Below are positions 6,204-11,684 of a DNA stretch of 13,299 nt, piece after piece (the stretch's first letter is position 1; every line of letters begins with the position of its first letter). The position numbers and the translations under genes are program-made. The DNA is taken from assembly GCA_020724025.1 (NCBI GenBank), contig DYHU01000009.1, positions 15,495 to 28,793 on the forward strand, read 5' to 3'. The notes under the pieces were generated by a model. That model saw nothing but the letters and a program-made list of their open reading frames with translations. It was not told where the DNA came from and made no database searches. Source of the DNA: Syntrophorhabdus sp. (lineage in GTDB: Bacteria > Desulfobacterota > BSN033 > UBA1163).

Positions 6204-7325
6204 TCACCCTTTTGTTTGTTGTATTCCTAGAGAGGACAGTAGTTCACATTCCATTTCAGTTACAAGTGAATCAAGTTCTTTGGTTGAGTTTGGTCTATTA
6301 AATCTGCGGCTCGGATCATCACGAGCATGGTCCAATTCAATGTAAAAGGAAGATAATTCCTCTCCAAATTGCTTCCCGAAAGTATTGATGAAGGTGCCTT
6401 TAAGATCGTTAAGAAGTTTATCGTCCCCTACGGCATTAGTAATTATGCGATTAGCCATCTGTTTCAGTGATTTGTCAGTAGTGCAGAATATCCAAAACTT
6501 ATTTTGCTGCTTTTGGGCCAGGAATTTCTTACCCCAGTAGTTCAATATAGCTATGTCCCAAGTGGCATTTTTCAACCCTTTCTTTACCTTTTGCTTATCG
6601 CCTGACCTGAGGTTTTTGACCATATTTTTCACGCGATTGTTGGAGAAATAAATAATGGCGAAATCTGTTGCCGCTGCTCCCAAAAAGTAATCTTTCCACA
6701 TCCAATAGATATAATTTCTTATTTTTTGGAAAGGTGAAATTTTACTTAATTCTAGAAGTGCCAATTTTAGTACGAAACCATAATGCAATCTCCAGTTATA
6801 AAAGTCTTCAGTGATCTTTAAGGGATTATCACTAATTGGAGGAATATATTCGCTTTTCATTTCTTCGGTTCGTCCAAGTGCGAGATCCGCATAGATCTGA
6901 GGGGCAACTTTGTGAGCAGATTCAAACAAAGATAGTTCTTCATTTGCTTGAGTATAATCGGTTGCCTCAGTTGAGTCAGCGAATTCATAGAGCGCAATAG
7001 TCGGATCTAACATTGTGTCTGAAGCTAGCAGGAAACACATTAGTGCGGATGCCAGGATTCGGGAATTAACCCCTCCGGTTTTGTCCCGAATAATGGGAGT
7101 ACCTCTGATTATGGAAATTACATCGGTCATGATGTTTCGATCTAATAAAGCGTAAAACTTGGTATCGTAACGTCGTATCTGCTCTTGATAAGAAAGAGTA
7201 GAGTATTGGTCAAAATCGTCTTTACCAACACCCGTTCTAATTATATCTGCCCTACGCAAAATTTGTTCGACAGAAAATAGATCATAGAGATTAACTGGCA
7301 GCATAAGAAAATAGAGATTTCCCAT
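6204..7325 (-). CDS. PIN-like domain protein, unknown function
   Basis: A 373-residue soluble protein I cannot assign to a named family. Its arrangement of acidic residues resembles a PIN-like nuclease: YALLDRNIMTDVI (Asp62) after a short strand, an acidic helix ALYEFAD (Glu114), then TWDIAILNYWGK (Asp257) and a strand plus WIFCTTDKSLKQMA (Asp284), like the C-terminal T-x-D motif of PIN proteins. The segment between is helical and may be a family-specific insertion. If correct, it is an RNA- or DNA-cleaving, metal-dependent enzyme. It follows the Mrr-type nuclease gene by 50 bases on the same strand, suggesting a common operon. The start is uncertain: AGGAG (7345-7341) is 15 bases from the ATG, and a second ATG (MLPVNLYD, residue 8) has no site. 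Confidence 0.6.
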   Translation of the reverse strand: MGNLYFLMLPVNLYDLFSVEQILRRADIIRTGVGKDDFDQYSTLSYQEQIRRYDTKFYALLDRNIMTDVISIIRGTPIIRDKTGGVNSRILASALMCFLLASDTMLDPTIALYEFADSTEATDYTQANEELSLFESAHKVAPQIYADLALGRTEEMKSEYIPPISDNPLKITEDFYNWRLHYGFVLKLALLELSKISPFQKIRNYIYWMWKDYFLGAAATDFAIIYFSNNRVKNMVKNLRSGDKQKVKKGLKNATWDIAILNYWGKKFLAQKQQNKFWIFCTTDKSLKQMANRIITNAVGDDKLLNDLKGTFINTFGKQFGEELSSFYIELDHARDDPSRRFNRPNSTKELDSLVTEMECELLSSLGIQQTKG

Positions 7326-7375
7326 TGGGATTACTATCCGCTCCTGAGGTTAGATTTTCAATCAAGTGATATTTT

Positions 7376-8176
7376 TCAAGTTCCTAAAGCTTGTTGAATC
7401 ATCTGGGCCAGTTTTGTGGCATCAACCAACTCTATTGGATGTTGCGATGCCATTTTCTCAGCTTCCAAACTAAATGTGCTGGTAGTAACGAAGAATCCGT
7501 GGGAAACTTGTGCATGCTGCATGGCGCCAAGAAAACTCTGTATGGCAGGGGAACCGATTATTCCCTTATAGCGTTTGCACTGGACAGCATACCTCTTTCC
7601 ATTCTTCTCCATTAGGATATCTATTCCCTTGTCGTTCATTTGTGGAGTCAAGGTGGTCTTCTCATACCCTAATAGTTTAAAGAGCTCTGTTAGATATTCT
7701 TCGAATTCTCTTGGATTTAATTCAGATAAACTATCAACTTTCTTATTTAGGTCAATAGATTTTCGTTCTTTCTCCCGGATTGCCTCCAATTTCGTGTTGT
7801 AGTCAACAATGATTTCATTGTAGCGGCGTAGAACCAAGTCCTGCCTGTTCTTGGAAAGGGTGCGAATCTTTTGTTCTATCCTGTGGAATTCGTTTTGGAT
7901 GCTGTTTTCGATTCTATGGATTTCTTTCGGAATTAAAACGTTATTTAGTCGCGAATAAATCAAAGAGTCCAAACTATCTAAGCTTTCCCTGAGTTGGTGC
8001 AGCTGCAAGTCACTATGACTGGATTCCAGAGCGAGAGTCTGCTGTTTAGATTCAAACAACTTAGCAGCTTCCTCATTTAATGCATTGATTTCAAATGAGT
8101 AGATTTCACCAAACCTTATAGCATATAACAACTTGGCGATGTCTTTTTCTTTCTCCAACTCCGGAAAGACTAGCAT
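7376..8176 (-). CDS. Coiled-coil Mrr-type restriction endonuclease domain protein (C-terminal part of a frameshifted gene)
   Basis: The readable 266 residues hold a long coiled-coil region (~31-150) and a C-terminal Mrr_cat domain (~154-264) of the PD-(D/E)xK fold. The motifs are NPREFEEYLTELFKLLGY, GIDILMEKNG (Asp186), YAVQCKRYKG (Gln199-x-Lys201, the QxK variant seen in Mrr proteins) and HGFFVTTSTFSLEAEKMA. It probably cleaves DNA, perhaps modified DNA as Mrr does. The ATG at 8176 is probably not the true start. The frame is open upstream and reads VSPGTQVNFMLVFPEL, the natural continuation of the preceding 115-residue frame. One base appears to be missing near 8221-8250, so the two frames were very likely one protein of about 380 residues. 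Confidence 0.75.
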   Translation of the reverse strand: MLVFPELEKEKDIAKLLYAIRFGEIYSFEINALNEEAAKLFESKQQTLALESSHSDLQLHQLRESLDSLDSLIYSRLNNVLIPKEIHRIENSIQNEFHRIEQKIRTLSKNRQDLVLRRYNEIIVDYNTKLEAIREKERKSIDLNKKVDSLSELNPREFEEYLTELFKLLGYEKTTLTPQMNDKGIDILMEKNGKRYAVQCKRYKGIIGSPAIQSFLGAMQHAQVSHGFFVTTSTFSLEAEKMASQHPIELVDATKLAQMIQQALGT

Positions 8177-8517
8177 AAAATTGACTTGCGTCCCCGGGCT
8201 GACACTCCAATTGCCACAACGTCCATTAATCGAGGAGGTCGAAGGTTATAACACATGTTTTGTGCGCGATATGCAAATCCATCGGTATCGATAAGTTCCC
8301 AGGCCCCTGACTCAATGGGCCATCCTGCACCAGAAGAATTCCTTATATTCAAAATGACGGTACATGCAGAAAACTTGGATTTTGTAGGATTTAGCCCCAC
8401 CTCTCGCTTGAGATTGCAATTATCGGCAGACCAGCAATCTTCAGGACAATTGAATTGTTTGTTTCTCTGTAAGTCCAAAATTGTAAGTTCGATGCCACCA
8501 AATGAGATTGTTTTCAT
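8170..8517 (-). CDS. N-terminal beta-domain of the Mrr-type nuclease gene, separated by a frameshift
   Basis: A 115-residue frame beginning MKTISFGGIELTILDLQRNK, with strands typical of a DUF4352-like or immunoglobulin-like beta-sandwich (CTVILNIRNSS, GAWELIDTDGFAYRA). After LRPPRL the frame turns into an unconvincing tail (VAIGVSARGRKSILC) and stops at 8170. In the neighbouring frame the expected last strand is present (NWSVSPGTQVNFMLVFPEL) and leads into the nuclease frame. A single missing base in the TTAATGG of the minus strand (about 8226-8232) would restore one continuous gene, 7376-8517. It is either a pseudogene, a sequencing error or, less likely, programmed frameshifting (no slippery heptamer seen). 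Three cysteines in the N-terminal third could bind metal, but no clear motif is visible. Confidence 0.65.
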   Translation of the reverse strand: MKTISFGGIELTILDLQRNKQFNCPEDCWSADNCNLKREVGLNPTKSKFSACTVILNIRNSSGAGWPIESGAWELIDTDGFAYRAQNMCYNLRPPRLMDVVAIGVSARGRKSILC

Positions 8518-8760
8518 TCGACCGCCCTGTGGGAGAGAAAACTCAAGACAAACAACGATGGTTAATGTGTGGTTAAATATTTTCGATGAGAGACTACATC
8601 ATTTCCTGCAAGATGTCAATGAAATGTTGGACATGTGGAACATGCAAAACAGGAAATTTTGGAAATGAAAGAATGAAAGAACTTTGTTTAAGAACTTTAA
8701 TAAATTTGGAAAAGGAGTTCTGAGTGTAAATTGATTTTTTGGGTAACAATTCTGCCTACC
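8518..8760. other. Non-coding stretch upstream of the Mrr-type gene
   Basis: No gene is seen. An inverted repeat, ATTTCCTG (8601-8608) with CAGGAAAT (8650-8657), encloses a nested ATGTC/GACAT pair (8613-8617 and 8630-8634) in a purine-rich, A+T-rich context. It may mark an operator for the minus-strand gene starting at 8517 or the edge of an older insertion. Confidence 0.35.
8591..8619 (-). promoter_or_regulatory. Weak promoter candidate for the Mrr-type/PIN-like genes
   Basis: On the minus strand TTGACA (8619-8614) is followed after 17 bases by TAGTCT (8596-8591), a poor -10 box keeping only the first, second and last consensus bases. The start would lie about 65 bases before the ATG at 8517. 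The -35 box is perfect, but the -10 makes this only a candidate. Confidence 0.3.
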
Positions 8761-8799
8761 GGGAGGATGCGCGAGTTTTTCCTGGTAAATACTTCTTTC

Positions 8800-8957
8800 C
8801 CTTTGCCCCTTTTTTCTTAAGATGCCGGATCAATCCCCCATCTTTGATCAATTCCTACATAAAGGGTGGGATGGGGTTGCGAAGAATTATTTCCGCTGGG
8901 TGAGGTCGAAGATCTCGCCCGTGCTCAGATCGACTCGAACCCGATCCCCGTCCTTAT
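8800..8957 (-). pseudogene. Decayed duplicate of the leuD 3' end
   Basis: About 155 bases match the last 55 codons of the intact leuD at 9634-10137. Read on the minus strand it begins KDGDRVRVDLSTGEIFDLTQRK, against KDGDRVQVDLSTGEIVDLTQRK in leuD. It is then broken by an AAA-to-TAA change and a one-base loss, after which the DNA still matches to the end of the gene and into the region beyond the stop (a shared CCCTTTGCCCCTTTTTT). Similarity is roughly 80-85% by eye. The preceding codons of leuD are missing; at that point the sequence turns into the DUF1016-like remnant on the other strand. It is most simply the displaced original end of leuD, or a partial segmental duplication. Confidence 0.85.
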
Positions 8958-8959
8958 TT

Positions 8960-9357
8960 CTTATCGGCCAACAAGATATCCAGAAGAACAAGAAGTGGGC
9001 GGGGTATGATGAGCACAGCTTCTGGATAGTTTTGCTAAGCCTATGACTCAAGAATACGGGCGCGGTTATTCTGTCCGCAACCTTAATGACATGCGCCGCT
9101 TTTAGGAAGATTTCCAAATTCGGCAGGCACTGCCTGCAAAATTTTCTTAGACCAAGATTTGTCAGCCACTGGCTGGTAAATCTACTGATGCCCCAATTCT
9201 ACAGGCAGTGTCTGTAGAATTACCTGATCAATCTTCACGAAGCCAAATTGATCAGACGCCGTCTGGCGAATTTCCACCGCATCGGATTCTCCAGACACTG
9301 TCTGGAGAATCTTCAGAAGAGAAATCAGAAAAGACGCGCCTCCCCCTCCACCGGTAA
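8960..9357 (+). pseudogene. Broken DUF1016/YhcG-type nuclease N-terminal fragment
   Basis: The plus strand reads LIGQQDIQKNKKWAGYDE, then after a frameshift near 9010-9020 AQLLDSFAKPMTQEYGRG and YSVRNLNDMRRF. This is the hallmark of the DUF1016 N-terminal domain (usually ...G.GFS..NL..MR.FY). The frame continues to 9357 through two TAG stops (after RRF, where tyrosine is expected, and after AKFS), over five short repeats with consensus I-x-Q-T-L-S-x-E. The C-terminal PD-(D/E)xK nuclease domain is absent, and no start is visible because the fragment abuts the leuD duplicate. It is a dead remnant. Intact relatives are often neighbours of restriction-modification genes. Confidence 0.7.
9116..9310. 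repeat. Array of five palindromic in-frame coding repeats
   Basis: Five imperfect palindromes lie at 9116-9144, 9155-9183, 9196-9220, 9245-9273 and 9286-9310. Their centres are at 9130, 9169, 9208, 9259 and 9298, spaced 39, 39, 51 and 39 bases, all multiples of three. The last is perfect: ATTCTCCAGACA, C, TGTCTGGAGAAT. In the DUF1016-like frame they encode IRQALPAKF, ICQPLAGKS, ILQAVSVEL, IDQTPSGEF and ILQTLSGES. Because of the symmetry the minus strand encodes similar peptides (ILQTVSGES, ILQTLPVEL). Spacers are short (about 10-25 bases) and differ. Confidence 0.85.
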
Positions 9358-9371
9358 TGCCTGGCCGGATA

Positions 9372-9563
9372 ATGACCAATACCGTGATCTTAAGTCCTGC
9401 CGAAGTCCAAACCTTGGGGGAAGAAATCGCCCAGTTGACCAAAGCACTGGCTGGATGTGATCCTCAGGTTGAGGCGAGAATCAGCATTAAATCAAAAACG
9501 GGAAAGGAGCTTAGCAAGGCAAACCAAATACTGGAAAAGATAAAACAGAAATGGAGGTTTTAG
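9372..9563 (+). CDS. Small hypothetical protein
   Basis: From ATG 9372 a 63-residue protein, MTNTVILSPAEVQTLGEE and onward, with helical character and a lysine-rich C-terminus (SKTGKELSKANQILEKIKQK). An ATG at 9357 would add five residues. There is no clear ribosome-binding site and no domain I recognise. It sits between the broken DUF1016-like fragment and the end of leuD, inside the presumed insertion scar, and could be a leftover of that element or chance. Its balanced, protein-like composition favours a real or recently real gene. Confidence 0.4.
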   Translation: MTNTVILSPAEVQTLGEEIAQLTKALAGCDPQVEARISIKSKTGKELSKANQILEKIKQKWRF

Positions 9564-9605
9564 GAGAGATAAAAGTTCTGATTAGTTGAAAAAAGATTTT
9601 GAGTA

Positions 9606-9645
9606 GGGAAGAGCGCTTTTTCAGAATCCTAATTTATCTCTTCCC
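9606..9645 (-). terminator. Possible terminator after leuD
   Basis: On the minus strand GGGAAGAG (9645-9638), overlapping the leuD stop codon, pairs perfectly with CTCTTCCC (9613-9606) across a 24-base loop. A run of six T follows about 15 bases later. The long loop and the displaced T-run make this a weak terminator candidate. Confidence 0.35.
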
Positions 9646-10137
9646 CTTTGCCCCTTTTTTACGAAGGTGGGGAATCAGGCCACCGTCTTTGAGCAGTTCC
9701 TGCATGAAAGGGGGGATGGGGGTTGCGGAGAATTTTTTCCGCTGTGTGAGGTCAACGATCTCGCCCGTGCTCAGATCGACTTGAACCCGGTCTCCGTCCT
9801 TTATCGAATCACAAGCCTCCGGAGATTCAAGAAGGGGGAGGCCCAGGTTGAAGCTATTACGGAAAAAGATCCGGGCAAAACTTTTGGCGATGATACAGGA
9901 GATGCCTGCGGCCTTCAGGGCAATAGGGGCATGCTCACGGGAGGAGCCGCATCCGAAGTTCTTTTCTGCCAACAGTATATCCCCTTTCTTCACTTCCGTT
10001 GAAAATTCAGGCCTCTCATCCTCCATCGCATGCCTGGCCAGTTCCTTTGGGTCGGACTGGTTGAGGTAACGGGCAGGGATGATGGCATCGGTATCGACAT
10101 CCGCCCCGAATTTCCAGACTTTTCCTTCGATTTTCAT
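9634..10137 (-). CDS. leuD: 3-isopropylmalate dehydratase small subunit
   Basis: A 167-residue small (swivelling) subunit of isopropylmalate isomerase; with LeuC it converts 2-isopropylmalate to 3-isopropylmalate in the cytoplasm. The length fits the short LeuD type paired with ~420-residue LeuC proteins. Visible motifs are KFGADVDTDAIIPARYL (9-25), NFGCGSSREHAP (60-71) with the substrate-contacting serines and arginine, AKSFARIFFRNSFNLGLP (84-101), and the terminal GDRVQVDLSTG strand. It follows leuC after a 154-base repeat-rich gap. The ribosome-binding region is only a weak GAGATGAGA, and it is tandemly duplicated. The last ~55 codons exist a second time, decayed, at 8800-8957. The downstream side leads into accessory DNA rather than leuB. 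Confidence 0.96.
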   Translation of the reverse strand: MKIEGKVWKFGADVDTDAIIPARYLNQSDPKELARHAMEDERPEFSTEVKKGDILLAEKNFGCGSSREHAPIALKAAGISCIIAKSFARIFFRNSFNLGLPLLESPEACDSIKDGDRVQVDLSTGEIVDLTQRKKFSATPIPPFMQELLKDGGLIPHLRKKGAKGKR

Positions 10138-10167
10138 TGTCTCATCTCATTATTGTCTCATCTCATT
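10136..10167. repeat. 16-bp tandem duplication over the leuD start region
   Basis: ATTGTCTCATCTCATT occurs twice head to tail (10136-10151 and 10152-10167). On the minus strand each unit reads AATGAGATGAGACAAT; the second copy's last bases run into the leuD ATG (10137). The unit carries the weak ribosome-binding sequence, so the initiation region exists twice. The upstream copy offers an ATG that stops almost at once (ATG-AGA-TGA). Confidence 0.85.
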
Positions 10168-10205
10168 AAGGGTATTAGATTTTTTCTTATAGCCGACTTC
10201 GAATT

Positions 10206-10294
10206 TTAGAAAGTGTCTAAAGTTAGAAGTGCCTAAGATGCCTAAAATTAACTTTAGTTCACTTTAGGCAATTTAGGTCACTTTAGTCACTTTA
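10206..10294. repeat. Intergenic hairpin repeat between leuC and leuD
   Basis: Degenerate units of the form AAAGTGxCTAAAG occur several times in both directions: AAAGTGTCTAAAGTTA at 10210-10225 against TAACTTTAGTTCACTTT at 10249-10265, an inverted repeat with one bulged base, then further CACTTTAG and TCACTTTA units running into the leuC stop codon. The same units fill the asd-livK gap (2404-2493). On the leuC-leuD transcript this would form a hairpin directly after the leuC stop. Confidence 0.65.
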
Positions 10295-11569
10295 TTTTAT
10301 GACTTCTTCCGGATGGCAGATTCTTCCCCTGATGGCGCTGGCGGCCGCAACCGCAGGACCACTGAGATAGACTTCGCTTCCGACATGGCCCATCCTTCCA
10401 CGGAAGTTGCGATTGGTCGTGGCCAGCGCTTTTTCCCCTTCGGCGAGCACACCCATATGGCCTCCGAGACAGGGACCACAGGTAGGGGTGCTGACCGCCC
10501 CACCGGCTGAAATAAATATTTCGATAAGGCCTTCTTTCAAAGCCTGCCGATAGATCTCCTGAGTGGCCGGGATGATGATGAGCCTCAAGGAAGAAACGAC
10601 CTTTCTCCCCTTCAGAATCCTTCCTGCGACTCTTAAGTCATCGAGGTGGCCATTGGTGCAGGAGCCGATGACAACCTGATCGATCCCTATCTTTCCGACA
10701 TCCCTCACATCCTTCACATTGGAGGGGATGTGGGGAAGGGCCACCTGCGGGTGAAGCCTTGAGACATCGTATTGCCTCACATCCGCATAGTGTGCGTCTC
10801 GATCACTCCGATAGATCTTATAGGGCCTCTTTGTTCTGGATTTGATAAATTTAAGGGTGATCTCATCGGGTTCGATAATCCCGTTCTTTCCCCCGGCTTC
10901 GATCGCCATATTAACCATGGTGAATCTGCCTGACATGGGAAGTTTTTGAATGGCGTCTCCGCAGAACTCCATGGCCTGGTAGCGGGCGCCATCCACTCCA
11001 ATGTCGCCAATGGTTGCAAGGATGAGGTCCTTTCCCGAGACCCAGGGGTTTAATTTTCCATGATAGATGATTTTGAGGCTCTCAGGGATTTTGAGCCAGA
11101 GCCTTCCGGTTGCCATGGCGGCTCCGAGGTCCGTGCTTCCCACACCGGTTGAGAATGCGCCCATACCTCCATAGGTGCAGGTATGGCTGTCCGCACCGAT
11201 CACGACCTCTCCCGGAAGGACAAGACCCTTCTCGGGAAGAAAGACATGCTCAATCCCGCACTGCCCGACCTCGAAAAAATGGGTGAGGCGCTGGGCCTTT
11301 GCAAACTCCCTGAGAATTTTGCATTGCTCGGCAGAGGGAATGTCCTTGGCAGGGGTGAAGTGATCCGGGACGAGGACGACCCGATTTCTGTTAAAGACCC
11401 CCTTTACACCGATCTCCTTAAAAGCCTGGATGGCGAGGGGCGCCGTGATGTCATTGGCGAGGGCAAGGTCGATCCGCACATCGATCAGTTCGCCAGGAGA
11501 AACTTTCTTCTTTCCGGAGTGGGCGGCAAGGATTTTTTCCGTGATGGTCATTGGAGCATTCTTTTTCAT
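10292..11569 (-). CDS. leuC: 3-isopropylmalate dehydratase large subunit
   Basis: A 425-residue aconitase-superfamily large subunit of isopropylmalate isomerase, the second step of leucine synthesis. The three [4Fe-4S] ligands are visible: Cys304 in GSCTNG and Cys364/Cys367 in PTCGPCLGGH. GADSHTCTYGG (125-135) and RNFRGRMGH (388-396) are active-site segments. The ~420-residue length puts it in the short (archaeal/HacA-like) LeuC group that works with a ~165-residue LeuD, as found next door. The start has AGGTAGG just upstream, and the extra residues before MTITEKIL are modest; the internal ATG at 11551 lacks a site. It is flanked by a hairpin repeat on the leuA side and CTAAAG-type repeats on the leuD side. 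Confidence 0.96.
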   Translation of the reverse strand: MKKNAPMTITEKILAAHSGKKKVSPGELIDVRIDLALANDITAPLAIQAFKEIGVKGVFNRNRVVLVPDHFTPAKDIPSAEQCKILREFAKAQRLTHFFEVGQCGIEHVFLPEKGLVLPGEVVIGADSHTCTYGGMGAFSTGVGSTDLGAAMATGRLWLKIPESLKIIYHGKLNPWVSGKDLILATIGDIGVDGARYQAMEFCGDAIQKLPMSGRFTMVNMAIEAGGKNGIIEPDEITLKFIKSRTKRPYKIYRSDRDAHYADVRQYDVSRLHPQVALPHIPSNVKDVRDVGKIGIDQVVIGSCTNGHLDDLRVAGRILKGRKVVSSLRLIIIPATQEIYRQALKEGLIEIFISAGGAVSTPTCGPCLGGHMGVLAEGEKALATTNRNFRGRMGHVGSEVYLSGPAVAAASAIRGRICHPEEVIK

Positions 11570-11596
11570 ATCCTACCTGCTTTTGGAAAAAGAATG

Positions 11597-11668
11597 AAGG
11601 TTGAGGATGAGGTTAAGGTTAAGAAATATTAAGGCTTTGCCTTCAACCTAAACCTTAACCTTAACCTT
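11597..11668. repeat. Inverted AAGGTT/AACCTT repeat between leuA and leuC
   Basis: The left arm 11597-11623 consists of AAGGTT-like hexamers (AAGGTTGAGGATGAGG and on). The right arm 11641-11668 is made of CCTTAA hexamers in opposite sense. About four fifths of the positions pair by eye, around a 17-base middle that itself contains AAGGC-TTT-GCCTT (11631-11643). The transcript would form a long stem with a small hairpin at its top, between the leuA stop and the leuC start. Confidence 0.7.
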
Positions 11669-11684
11669 AGCCTTTCAGTAACGT

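Noticed and set aside
9000..9160. TAG read as an amino acid (both internal stops of the DUF1016-like frame are TAG)
   Set aside because: livH ends properly with TAG, the same remnant also has a frameshift and lacks its C-terminal domain, so ordinary decay explains it.
9116..9310. CRISPR array
   Set aside because: Units are imperfect and differ from each other, spacers are only about 10-25 bases, the spacing is in codons, and no cas gene is present.
9182..9442. Minus-strand 86-codon frame reading ILQTVSGES-like repeats
   Set aside because: The peptide repeats are the mirror reading of the palindromic units; no conserved DUF1016 core lies on this strand.
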